Positions 9,401-20,247 of a stretch of 64,000 nucleotides of DNA are shown here, piece by piece; the stretch's first letter is position 1, and each line of letters begins with the position of its first letter. The translations under genes and the position numbers were made by a program. The notes under the pieces are model-generated. The model saw only the letters and a list, made by a program, of their open reading frames with translations, was not told the DNA's origin and did no database searches. Location: assembly GCA_009746045.1 (NCBI GenBank), contig RPFO01000034.1, positions 223,501 to 287,500 on the forward strand, given 5' to 3'. Source of the DNA: Mesostigma viride. Lineage: Eukaryota > Streptophyta > Mesostigmatophyceae > Mesostigmatales > Mesostigmataceae.

Positions 9401-11876
9401 ATGAAGTTTGTTCACAACAAGCAGCAGGCAGTGTCGACCGGCCTGAAGGAGGTACGCGGTTGCGGTGGGGGGAACCCACGGAGGGGAGTGGCTACGACCC
9501 CCTTGAGCATCCCTGTTGGAGTTCTCCGTCATGCAAGCAAACTAGGTACGAGGCGAACCCACAGAAGAGAGCTCAAGGGTACGCAGCCAGAGCCTTGACG
9601 AGGCAGCTTGCTGCCTATTCCTAACAGAACGTTGGAAAGAAAGGCCATAGCCTATCTACCAAGCATCAAGAATGGCAGAGAGGCAATGGATGAGATGTCC
9701 CCATAGTCCGTAAATGTTATGTTATAACATAACATTTGACTCCCCGCCAAAAACGGCGCCGCGCCAGTGGCGCCGCGCCACTTCTGGCGGATGCCACGTG
9801 TCCGGTGGGTCCGGGGACACTTAGGGACGAAGGTGCTGCATAGGTTTGGGTGTTATATTCGCCATAGCCTGGTAATTACAACGTGTATTGAGAAAGTATC
9901 ACGTGACTTTGGCGGGAAATTTTCACTCGCGCGCGCGCGTAACTAGATATGGCTGCTAGCGTGCCGTTATCAAGGAATTTTTTGCGTCTCGCGGCCTGAG
10001 ACGGTTCAGAATGTCGCTCAGAATGACGGTGTGTGTTTTTCGTAGGTCAGGCATGGCCAGATTGGTAGGACTGGGAAAATACAGGTAGGAAAATACTGCC
10101 TTCTTGGTCGTCAGTGCCATATGAGTTATAGCTTACCATATTTCGATTTTCTCTGTATGGCCGAGCAGTCTGCGCCAGCCCGAGCATCCAGGTTTGGTAC
10201 GGGACATCTGCTGCAAGGTTTGCTGGGATTGCGGACGCGTTTGTAGGTCATCTTTGCACGGAATATCAACGTAGTAACCATAGCGGATGCATGCATGATG
10301 CGGCTATGGCGGCCTATGCCTGTAGCGCACTAGTATGTGTGAGATATGAGGGTCCCGGCCAGCAGAATCCGGGCGGGACGTGAATGAGCCAGGTACGGCA
10401 ACGTGTTTGCATGTTGTTTGCCGCGGAATACGCCTGCCATGCATTATAGTTTACGAGTTTATTGGTGCAGCATTTAGCAAGCTTCCATGCCTGCTGTAAA
10501 GAGTGGTATCAGCCCTGTGAGTGCTCAGTTTATGGCATTTCCTTAGAGTATACCACCCCGTTAGTTCAGGTAGGCAACCCGTTTGCATTCCAGCACTTTT
10601 GCCAGTCTTTTGTAGCTTGTTATAATGCATTGCTGTTTTGCATGTCATAGATGGCTGTCTACGCGCGCGTAACCCACACACGTATATGAGCGTGGTGCCA
10701 TGTGCAAAACTCAATTCTGAGTGGCCCCCCCTGGTATGGGGATGCCTGAACTACCTAATAAAATTATCCAACCTTGACAATGTTGTTTACAACCCTCCCC
10801 TGAAAAAAAGGGGGGGGTTCCATGGTGTGATGCATGAAAATGTTCGTCTTTTGTCCAACTTTGACTGAAAATATCATGCAACCCACTTACGGGACTCAAG
10901 ATATTATTGCATATTCTGAAAGCCCTTGAAGTGTAGATATTCCTGGCATCTTGGTTGAGGGTATTTGGAGTAGCGGTCTGGGAGTTATGATTTTTTTCAT
11001 TTTAGGGGGTATTTGTTTGCAAAAAATGGCAATACGGACTGGGGGTTGGGGCCGTGGGAGATGAGGATGCCTGCCTGCTGGCTTCACCTCAACATCCTCA
11101 GGCCTAGTGTTCCAAGCAAAGCAGCCACCATGGCTGAATATCTCGCACTCATACAAGTTTAAACCGAGTATCGAACCAGATATTACACAATCATCATGCT
11201 GAGTGCTACAAACTAGATGCGATGTTGCAACCTCGTGCGGCCGTGTAATTTACAAATACTTCCTTTATGTAAATGTGGTTGGCTCAAGCAGACGAAATAG
11301 GAACCCTATTCGCGTCCGGCAGCACAGCGAACAAAAGGGCATTGCCATACTTTCTTAGGTGCCAATCACATACATGTGCCAACCCCCATCAAACCCACAG
11401 TCCCCGCATCAAATCTACGTAATCCAGAAAGTCCCATCGGCCCTCCATGATTCATACATCCCCTCTTTGCAAAAGTTTTCAACATAGGGCCCTACATCAC
11501 ATCATACACCACAGCCCATACTACATGCCACCATGCATATTTAATACCACCATATATCCTACATTGCATCAACTAGATACTATTCCTACACGCAGCTGCC
11601 AGTAAAAGAGACCCCTCTCCCTAGCTGACCCTCCCTCCCCTAATTCTGTACTTACTAATGGCTTCCAAAACAATAGAAAACTCCTCCTATCTGACAAATC
11701 CCTCCCCCTTAATCCTATATGCCCATGTAGCTGCCAAAGCAACCCTCCCTGCCAGACAAATTCCACCTCTCGTCCTACACTCACATGTAGCTGAATAACG
11801 CGTCCACCATGGCCCACGCCATGTCGTACATGAAAATGAATGCGGGAGGCCAGCCCGCCTCCACCAAGGCATTCAT
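6145..11876 (-). CDS. phytanoyl-CoA dioxygenase-like protein, multi-exon, 5' end not found
   Basis: Four exons join in frame with GT-AG borders: 11876-11785, 9287-8909, 7736-7641 and 7014-6145, giving about 478 codons. Phases agree, including a codon split AT|G between the first two. The family is Fe(II)/2-oxoglutarate oxygenases (PhyH type). The product shows GWPPAFIFMYD in exon one, the metal motif PHRDYSYGES (H-x-D at 8942-8950), then SVWVPLNDATTDNGCLYFLP and CWHGNTIHWGS with the second metal His at 6649-6651. PRRSVAFTFR near 6225 would hold the 2-oxoglutarate-binding Arg. About 143 residues rich in Ala and Thr, from a GCTGTT/GCTGCT repeat, lie between that His and Arg where roughly ten are usual. 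The substrate is unknown. The N-terminal exon or exons are missing and may lie beyond the hexamer array. Exon calls are mine and lack transcript support. Confidence 0.72.
6358..6600. repeat. GCTGTT/GCTGCT-type low-complexity repeat in the dioxygenase last exon
   Basis: Mixed GCT, GTT and GGC-containing triplets on the plus strand read as Ala/Thr/Pro on the minus-strand gene. It forms the centre of the insertion in the catalytic domain. It may be translated as a loop or removed as an unannotated intron. Confidence 0.85.
7130..7350. repeat. intronic minisatellite, unit about 20-24 bp
   Basis: About nine or ten degenerate tandem units with the pattern GGGGGACATANTACNGAGATA lie inside the 626 bp intron 7015-7640 of the dioxygenase gene. 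They give long but meaningless open frames. Confidence 0.8.
9288..11784. other. long intron of the dioxygenase gene (inferred)
   Basis: Inferred from donor GTGAGTG at 11784 and acceptor CCGCACAG ending at 9288 on the minus strand. No convincing second gene is seen inside. It holds the 26 bp palindrome at 9712 and two copies of GGCGCCGCGCCA just beside it. Confidence 0.5.
9712..9737. repeat. 26 bp perfect palindrome
   Basis: Each 13 bp arm is AAATGTTATGTTA or its reverse complement, with no spacer. It is followed within 20-50 bp by two copies of GGCGCCGCGCCA separated by GT. It could extrude a cruciform or bind a dimeric factor. Function is unknown. Confidence 0.7.
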
Positions 11877-12252
11877 CTGCAGGGAGTGGTGTTGCAAGGG
11901 GCAACACGGTGCAACAAGTACCCCTTGTGAGTTAAAGCCATCTACTAGGACAATGGTAGGGCAAGAAGAGCTTCACACAAATAGTGATATACAGAGAGTA
12001 ATGTAAGATACGGCACAGGAATACAGGTCAAACAACAAGAGAAAAAGCAAAATAGTCGACATTTATAGTGGCCAATTTCATCAGCTCTTCATCTGGCTTT
12101 TAAAAATAGAAGAGAACAAGGGTTTAAAAGACATAGCCAAGCAACATCCATCCGCAGAAGAGTTCATTTGCTCTCAGCAAGTTGTGCGAGATATGCATAG
12201 CACACAGGCTTTGCAGGAGAGACATCTGAATGATCCTACATTACCCAAGTAA
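11877..12252. other. no gene recognised
   Basis: Sequence between the most upstream exon I can support for the dioxygenase and the hexamer array. No further exon with a clear splice signal was found. Confidence 0.4.
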
Positions 12253-14028
12253 GCATCCACATCCGCATCCGAATCCACATCCACATCCGCATCCACATCC
12301 ATCCACATCCACATCCACATCCACATCCACATCCACATCCACATCCACATCCACATCCACATCCACATCCACATCCACATCCACATCCACATCCACATCC
12401 ACATCCACATCCACATCCACATCCACATCCACGTCCACATCCACATCCACATCCACATCCACGTCCACGTCCACGTCCACGTCCACGTCCACGTCCACGT
12501 CCACATCCACATCCACATCCACATCCACATCCACATCCACATCCACATCCACATCCACATCCACATCCACATCCACATCCACATCCACATCCACATCCAC
12601 ATCCACATCCACATCCACATCCACATCCACATCCACATCCACATCCACATCCACATCCACATCCACATCCACATCCACATCCACATCCACATCCACATCC
12701 ACATCCACATCCACATCCACATCCACATCCACATCCACATCCACATCCACATCCACATCCACATCCACATCCACATCCACATCCACATCCACATCCACAT
12801 CCACATCCACATCCACATCCACATCCACATCCACATCCACATCCACATCCACATCCACATCCACATCCACATCCACATCCACATCCACATCCACATCCAC
12901 ATCCACATCCACATCCACATCCACATCCACATCCACATCCACATCCACATCCACATCCACATCCACATCCACATCCACATCCACATCCACATCCACATCC
13001 ACATCCACATCCACATCCACATCCACATCCACATCCACATCCACATCCACATCCACATCCACATCCACATCCACATCCACATCCACATCCACATCCACAT
13101 CCACATCCACATCCACATCCACATCCACATCCACATCCACATCCACATCCACATCCACATCCACATCCACATCCACATCCACATCCACATCCACATCCAC
13201 ATCCACATCCACATCCACATCCACATCCACATCCACATCCACATCCACATCCACATCCACATCCACATCCACATCCACATCCACATCCACATCCACATCC
13301 ACATCCACATCCACATCCACATCCACATCCACATCCACATCCACATCCACATCCACATCCACATCCACATCCACATCCACATCCACATCCACATCCACAT
13401 CCACATCCACATCCACATCCACATCCACATCCACATCCACATCCACATCCACATCCACATCCACATCCACATCCACATCCACATCCACATCCACATCCAC
13501 ATCCACATCCACATCCACATCCACATCCACATCCACATCCACATCCACATCCACATCCACATCCACATCCACATCCACATCCACATCCACATCCACATCC
13601 ACATCCACATCCACATCCACATCCACATCCACATCCACATCCACATCCACATCCACATCCACATCCACATCCACATCCACATCCACATCCACATCCACAT
13701 CCACATCCACATCCACATCCACATCCACATCCACATCCACATCCACATCCACATCCACATCCACATCCACATCCACATCCACATCCACATCCACATCCAC
13801 ATCCACATCCACATCCACATCCACATCCACATCCACATCCACATCCACATCCACATCCACATCCACATCCACATCCACATCCACATCCACATCCACATCC
13901 ACATCCACATCCACATCCACATCCACATCCACATCCACATCCACATCCACATCCACATCCACATCCACATCCACATCCACATCCACATCCACATCCACAT
14001 CCACATCCACATCCACATCCACATCCAT
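12253..14028. repeat. (ATCCAC)n hexanucleotide array, left part
   Basis: About 1.77 kb of nearly perfect ATCCAC units. There are a few GCATCC/GAATCC variants at the left edge and a block of ACGTCC variants at about 12430-12504. It has no stops in several frames on both strands, which creates spurious ORFs of over 600 codons. It continues at 19351 on the other side of the retrotransposon. Confidence 0.97.
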
Positions 14029-14219
14029 TTCTGGCCTTGCCTTGCTTTGCATGCATCACCACAAAACATCAAATTTATTACAATATGTGTGCTAGCTCTA
14101 TACGGTGGAATAACACAGACATGTCTACCAGATGGCAACACGGCCATCTGTATGCTAGGGTGAGCACACTATGTGAATGTGCAGGGCCAGCCCACAGCAG
14201 CTGTGCCCCTGCTCTACCC
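14023..14219. repeat. split direct repeat B, outer copy
   Basis: A 197 bp sequence starting ATCCATTTCTGGCC, matched by 14452-14648. It forms the 3' terminal repeat of the element in its own orientation. Confidence 0.9.
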
Positions 14220-14243
14220 CTTTTGCCAGGGTGGGCGGGTGGG

Positions 14244-14456
14244 AGGCAAAAGAAAACAACCTGCTTCCCTAGAATGGAAGCCCACCCTTTATAGCAACCA
14301 CCTCTCCAGCCAACCCCTACCTGGGTGGCTGGGGTACGGGTGCCAGCACAAAAAATATTTTTTCTAAAATTATTTTTTCTTTTGGTGCTATACGGCGTTG
14401 CATTCTCCGCTCAGCAGGTTAGTCATAGATAAAATGAGCATAGCTCACCAAATCCA
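14244..14456. repeat. split direct repeat A, internal copy
   Basis: A 213 bp sequence from AGGCAAAAGAAAAC to AAATCCA, matched by 19142-19356 (215 bp). It carries the inverted repeat TGAGCATAGCTCA at 14435-14447, next to the A/B junction. Confidence 0.9.
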
Positions 14457-14648
14457 TTTCTGGCCTTGCCTTGCTTTGCATGCATCACCACAAAACATCA
14501 AATTTATTACAATATGTGTGCTAGCTCTATACGGTGGAATAACACAGACATGTCTACCAGATGGCAACACGGCCATCTGTATGCTAGGGTGAGCACACTA
14601 TGTGAATGTGCAGGGCCAGCCCACAGCAGCTGTGCCCCTGCTCTACCC
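14452..14648. repeat. split direct repeat B, internal copy
   Basis: The 197 bp partner of 14023-14219. It overlaps the preceding A copy by the shared ATCCA, which is the presumed recombination core. Confidence 0.9.
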
Positions 14649-14769
14649 ACATCTCCTTACATGGCTAACAGCCGAAAATACGTAGGACATGCAAAAAAGA
14701 AAACTTAAACTACCTAGCTATGGGGGTACTTTGTCCCAACCCAGGTTCACCCTCGGGTTAGTTAAACCA

Positions 14770-14810
14770 TTTCCCCCCTGACCTCCCACACAAGGGTGAG
14801 GTCAGTTGAT
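14770..14810. other. hairpin downstream of pol
   Basis: CTGACCTC and GAGGTCAG form an 8 bp stem with a 12 base loop, between the pol stop and the internal B repeat. It may serve RNA 3' end formation; this is inference only. Confidence 0.4.
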
Positions 14811-14843
14811 AGCTAAAAGACGAGAGGTAAAAACAGGAGGACG

Positions 14844-17800
14844 TCAAAACTCGACGCCACCGAAGTGGCGCCGGAAAGCCGCTGGGTCAAAACCCAGGGC
14901 CTGAGCCCAGAGGGCGGGTGGGATGTCGCGCCCCAGGAGGCTGCGGTGGAGGCCAATGTAGCGCGTGACCGAGAGGGCCGAAGCCCACCGGCCGCGCAGC
15001 TGGATGGCCTCCGGCGACTCGCCAGCGATGGCGTCGTGCGTCGCCCCCCCATGCCGGAGGCTGTGAAAAGAAAACATCCCTGGGATGCTCATGCGGGCCT
15101 GCACAGCCTCCCACTGCTGCCTAGCCTGGCTGTACGTTAAGCCTCGAAAGAGGAGTGCATCCGGGGGCTGGCCAGCCGTCAGACGTCGCAGGAGCCACAA
15201 AGAAAGTGGATCCCGGACGAGGACGTGCTGGGCCGCCCCCTGCGCAGTTTTGGGGTTGCGCAGCACAAGGGCACCGACCATGGGCCCTGGCTCGAGAAGG
15301 GGGTGGCCGGGATGAGCCACATCCCGAACCCGCAGCCCTAGCGCCTCGCTAATGCGTAAATACTGCTGGAAAGCAATAATAATCAACGCACTCAAATGCA
15401 CCTGTCGACGTGAAACTAGCAACAGGGCAGTGAAATAGCAAAGGCGCCAGGGCATAGGCGGAGGGCTGACAGCCGGAACAAGCCGCTGCCAACCTGCTAG
15501 CAGGCGGTCCGCCAGTACCCAATTCCGAACAATGTCGGGGTAGTACAGGTGCAGACAGGCCTTGGCATGCTGGCATAAGGTACGCCCCCGCCCGCCTCTG
15601 GCATGGTAGACAGCAGAAATCCACTCACAGAAAATGGCTTCGGCGTCAGCTGGGTCGACAGGGCCAGGTGGCGCCCACGCCACGTAGACAGCCGCCGCAC
15701 GTCGGTACGCTGGCAAGGTAGACACAGGGTTGACTGTGCCCTCCAAAAGTGCCAAGTCCCGAGGGCGTCGCGCCCCCTCAGGCCCAGGGTTGGGATGCAC
15801 GTCACCACACCGGGTCAAGTCAGGAACCCAAGCGCCACGCCGACTGGCCTTGTCAGCTGGGTTGTGGTCGGTAGCCACCCAGACCCAGTGGCTCTGCATG
15901 TCGCCAGCCAGTGACAGAGCGCAGTAGCGTCGAACCAGCTGGTTGAGACGGTAGGAAGACGACCGCCCTCTGACAAACGCCCCCACCACAGCACTGGAGT
16001 CTACGAGCCGGACGACTCGCTTACCCCGACACGCCTTGGTCCGGCACGACCACTCGACCCCCTGTGTCGCAGCAATCGCCTCCTTGACGTTGATGTGGTT
16101 AGGCTGCCCCCGCCACCGGTAGGACAGTGCCGTACGCCAGTGGCCACTATCCAGCAGGCTGTAGTCCCCCTCCTCCATGCGCTCCAGGTCCCAGTCCTCC
16201 CCAGACGTTAAAGCTGTCGTCCGCCACCCCCGCGCTTCGCGCCGGGTCGCCAGCCGGGCACAATCGGCCCCAGGCAGGTCCCTGTAGACCACCCCACCGC
16301 CGGAGCCGCTCGCATCACTTGCGACGACCCGGTCAGAAAGGGGCCGGGCCCTGGCCGCCCTCAAAAAGGGGGCCAGGTCGATCGCCGCCTGAAGCTCCTG
16401 GCGGGCCCCCGCAGGGAGGCGCCAGCGGCGCCCAGGCAGGGAGGCATTCATGGCTGCTAGCAGCCGGTACGTCTCAGACCACACCGAAAGCATGGGGCGG
16501 CACAGCAGATGCATCCACACCCACTTCCCAAGCACAGAACTAAGTTCGCGGTAGTATGTAAACCCGCGATCTAAGATTCTATGAGTAGCGGCGATAACTG
16601 CCACCACACGCTCAGGAACAGGCACCACGTCACCATCCCTTTGGTGAATGACCCCCACCGCCTGCACACCAGTCTGCTCTGCTGTCGCCCGTACCACCTT
16701 GTCAGACTTCTGCACCAGCCCAACAGCGGCGTAGGCAGCCTGAACACGATCTAGCTGCTGATTCACCCCATCCACCGACGCACAGTGGGTGAAATGGAGG
16801 TCATCGATCGTCACAGCATGCATACCTTCCAGATCCTGCCGAGATTCGAAGCACGGCGAGGGCGCCAAGGGCGCAGCAGGGTCCTCCTCCAGCCTCAGCC
16901 GGACGGTCTCCCCCGCCTCGTTGGCCTCCGCCACCAGGATCAGCGCGGACATGTTGATGCTCAGCCCACGACTAGCCTCCAACGGCGGCTTGGGGCCACA
17001 GCGGTACAACACAGACTGATGCACACACTGGGCCACCGCGACGGCCAGCTTGTTGCCCATTGGCCAGCACAACATCCACGGCCACACCTTCCGACGAGCC
17101 CCACTCAGGCCCACCAGATCCGACCACACCGGCATCCACGCACAGTACCGCCGCATCCAAACTGGCAGGCGGAGTCTGTTGTAGTACGAATCCAAATCTG
17201 ATACGCCCCCAAAAACATCCTCCCCAGCGCGCGTGGGCAAATCGCAAATCACGCCAAGGTGTGGTAAAAAAGCGGGCATAGGATCAGGTAGTGGCATGTT
17301 GCCACGCCGGTTGTCCACAATCAGCCGTATACGGCCGTCGGGCTTTCCGACCCCAAAAGTACCGTTCACCATAGGCGGCTCCTCCTCAAAAAATCCACCC
17401 AAAATCCCCCTCTCCACACACACCGTGCAAACCCGCGCGAACTCCTCCATGCTACACCCCCGCGAGATCCGCATCGACTTCTGCAAGATCCGCTCTGCTG
17501 GGCTCAGCGTCCGTACCATCCTACTCTCATCATTCAAAATTGCTCCCCAAGAGGGGGGTAGTAAGTTCAGCACATCCACTTGGCCACCTTCCCCCGGACC
17601 AGGCAAAGCCAAGCGTGCGGCCACTAACGGTTCGTAAGGGGCTCCTTCAGCATATTCACCCCCATCCACTACAGATCCTGCCATTGCCGCTACGGAACCA
17701 CCGTTCCGGCGGACAAAGGACCTGCAAGCATCATCGATCCCATCTAGGGCCGCCTGCTGCAGAGGCCCGGGCACACGGGCTGAATCTACAGCAGGCGGGT

Positions 17801-17878
17801 CTCGCCCCCCCCCCCCATCCAGTTTAACGCCCTAACCGTCTGACAGGCTAGTGTGCGAGCATTAAAAGCCCGACTCAT
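14844..17878 (-). CDS. PAT-like pol: reverse transcriptase, RNase H, tyrosine recombinase
   Basis: An open frame of 976 codons runs from 17774 to 14844 and stays open a little upstream without an ATG. Codon numbers below count from 17774. The reverse-transcriptase region spans about 130-400 and includes GKPDGRIRLIVDNRRGN and a catalytic block reading AVTIDDLHF, where YxDD is usual. RNase H follows, with VVASDASGSGGG near 500 and VATDHNPADKASR near 670. A 2A-like GDVHPNPGP lies at 15780-15806. The last 250 residues are a tyrosine recombinase with LRISEALGLR, HSLRHGGAT (HxxR) and GRWASALSVTRYIG (catalytic Tyr). The likely start is ATG at 17876-17878 in another frame, which joins this frame across a run of 12 G at 17814-17825. 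That run may be a real or an assembly frameshift. Confidence 0.88.
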
Positions 17879-17970
17879 CCTATCGCGCCTACGGCCTGAG
17901 CGTACCTGCTGCCACCAGTCACGAGGTGGCAGGGGTGCTGGAAGAGGTAGTGGAAGAAGGCACCGCTCCC

Positions 17971-19073
17971 TCACTTGTTGTTGTTGGACGGGCCGCCCTG
18001 CCCCTTCTTGCCGGGACCCTGCTCCAGCTTGTGCTGCAGCTTCCCCATGCTCATCGCCGCCCGCACCGCCGGAGACGCCAGCATTGCTCCACCCTCCTGG
18101 AATGGCAGCATTGCCGACGGCGTCCCCTTCCAACCCGTCGACCCCACATCCACCAGCTGGCATGCCGTGATCAGCTTTGCCAGGTACTCGGCTGCTGCCA
18201 GCTCCAGAATTACTTCGGAGCGTGGCGTGGCCCAGTAGCCAAATTCTGTCACCATCGTGTCCAGAATTCCTGCCATCTGCAGGAGCAGCATCCGCCTCTC
18301 CCCGCTGGCTGAGCTGCCGTGCATCGTCAGCATTAACGATGCACGGATGGACTTCCCCCCCACGCTCTCCGCGTAGTCCAGCATTCCTGGCAGCACCGCC
18401 TCCAGCATGTTGCTCACCAGCACCGGCACTGCATGCCCACTCAGCGCCACCCCCTTCGTGCGCGCCAGCTGCCAGCAGCCGTCGCTGCGGCTGGGCTTGC
18501 AGCTGCTGGAGTCTTTGCCTGGTCCAGCAGCTTCGACATAGCCGATATTAGGTCGCCAATATCTCCGCCAGTGCGGGCGTTGCCCGGCCGGGATGGAAGC
18601 CCTCCAGCTGGCGTTGCATAGCCCGTCTCGGTCCCCAGCAGCCGACCTAGGTTTCGGTCCAGGTCCGCCACAGCCTGGTCGATCGCCCCAGGAGCGCCAT
18701 CGTCCTCCCCAGCGCCCGCTCCACCATGCCCCGCCCCTCCGCTTCCACCTGCCGAAGGGGGAACACCCCCCGTTCCCACCGCACCTGCTGACACTGGTGG
18801 GTCCGGCTCTGCAATAGCCTCCCCCAGTTGCGCTGCTAGCACATCGGCCAGGGCCTCCTCCCCATCCCAGTCGCTGACAAACCCCCGTTCCTCCAGGACG
18901 TCCATGACGTTCTTGGCACGCCCCGGAGTGAGCTTCTGGATCCGCTCTAGCCAGTTCCCCTCCCCTAGGATCTTCTGAACCGCAGTGGCGGCCTCCTTTG
19001 GGGTGCATCCCTCCTTGGCTGCTTGCTTGAGTTTCGCTAGGAAATTCCGGTCTGGGGCTGTCACTGTGGACAT
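17971..19073 (-). CDS. PAT-like gag-like ORF in two frames
   Basis: It starts at ATG 19073, 69 bases inside the terminal repeat, with MSTVTAPDRNFLAKLKQAAK. The first frame ends at 18441. The downstream half continues in the -1 frame to 17971 and ends GGPSNNNK. The two frames overlap around 18441-18560, where the second reads WQLARTKGVALSGHAVPVL. The product would be about 365 residues, with a helical N-terminal part, a Gly/Ala-rich linker and a helical C-terminal part. No zinc knuckle is visible. Position directly before pol supports a gag role. The shift may be programmed (a run AAGGGGG lies in the overlap, though it is not a canonical heptamer) or a mutation. Confidence 0.65.
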
Positions 19074-19141
19074 GGTAGGTTATACTGCTTGATGTGTTAT
19101 CTTGCGTTTTGTTTTTTGTGTTGTGGTCACGTGAGGTTCTC

Positions 19142-19356
19142 AGGCAAAAGAAAACAACCTGCTTCCCTAGAATGGAAGCCCACCCTTTATAGCAACCACC
19201 TCTCCAGCCAACCCCTACCTGGGTGGCTGGGGTACGGGTGCCAGCACAAAAAAATATTTTTTCTAAAATTATTTTTTTCTTTTGGTGCTATACGGCGTTG
19301 CATTCTCCGCTCAGCAGGTTAGTCATAGATAAAATGAGCATAGCTCACCAAATCCA
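19142..19356. repeat. split direct repeat A, outer copy
   Basis: The 215 bp partner of 14244-14456. It contains TGAGCATAGCTCA at 19335-19347 and runs straight into the hexamer array after CACCAAATCCA. Confidence 0.9.
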
Positions 19357-20247
19357 CATCCACATCCACATCCACATCCACATCCACATCCACATCCACA
19401 TCCACATCCACATCCACATCCACATCCACATCCACATCCACATCCACATCCACATCCACATCCACATCCACATCCGCATCCGCATCCGCATCCGCATCCG
19501 CATCCACATCCACATCCACATCCACATCCACATCCACATCCACATCCACATCCACATCCACATCCACATCCACATCCACATCCACATCCACATCCACATC
19601 CACATCCACATCCACATCCACATCCACATCCACATCCACATCCACATCCACATCCACATCCACATCCACATCCACATCCACATCGACATCGACATCGACA
19701 TCGACATCCACATCCACATCCACATCCACATCCACATCCACATCCACATACATCCACATCCACATCCATCCACATCCACATCCACATCCACATCCACATC
19801 CACATCCACATCCACATCCACATCCACATCCACATCCACATCCACATCCACATCCACATCCACATCCACATCCACATCCACATCCACATCCACATCCACA
19901 TCCACATCCACATCCACATCCACATCCACATCCACATCCACATCCACATCCACATCCACATCCACATCCACATCCACATCCACATCCACATCCACATCCA
20001 CATCCACATCCACATCCACATCCACATCCACATCCACATCCACATCCACATCCACATCCACATCCACATCCACATCCACATCCACATCCACATCCACATC
20101 CACATCCACATCCACATCCACATCCACATCCACATCCACATCCACATCCACATCCACATCCACATCCACATCCACATCCACGTCCACATCCACATCCACA
20201 TCCACATCCGCATCCACATCCACATCCACATCCACATCTGCATCCCT
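19351..20247. repeat. (ATCCAC)n hexanucleotide array, right part
   Basis: About 0.9 kb of ATCCAC units, with five consecutive GCATCC variants near 19473-19502, an ATCGAC block near 19683-19708, and two places near 19748 and 19770 where the phase slips. It is presumably the continuation of 12253-14028 before the retrotransposon inserted. Confidence 0.95.

Larger units (their letters stand above)
14025..19354 (-). mobile_element. PAT/kangaroo-like tyrosine-recombinase retrotransposon, full length
   Basis: Read on the minus strand the order is repeat 1 (19356-19142), gag-like ORF, pol with reverse transcriptase, RNase H and tyrosine recombinase, then repeat 2 (14648-14452), repeat 1 again (14456-14244) and repeat 2 again (14219-14023). 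This is the A1-ORFs-B1-A2-B2 split direct repeat layout known for PAT, Ngaro and Volvox kangaroo elements, which integrate through circular intermediates and leave no target duplication. It is about 5.3 kb. Repeat copies differ only by one or two bases in A-runs, so the insertion is young. Both outer borders lie in ATCCAC repeat, and the internal junction has AATCCATTT, so the crossover sequence overlaps the target unit. Confidence 0.9.

Noticed and set aside
12174-14147. ORFs of over 600 codons (MW, ST, VD, CG repeats)
   Set aside because: They are translations of the ATCCAC hexamer array, which has no stop in several frames on both strands; there is no gene signal.
16127-17637. Plus-strand ORFs opposite the PAT-like pol
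   Set aside because: Antisense shadows of a GC-rich coding region with clear reverse-transcriptase and recombinase motifs on the minus strand.
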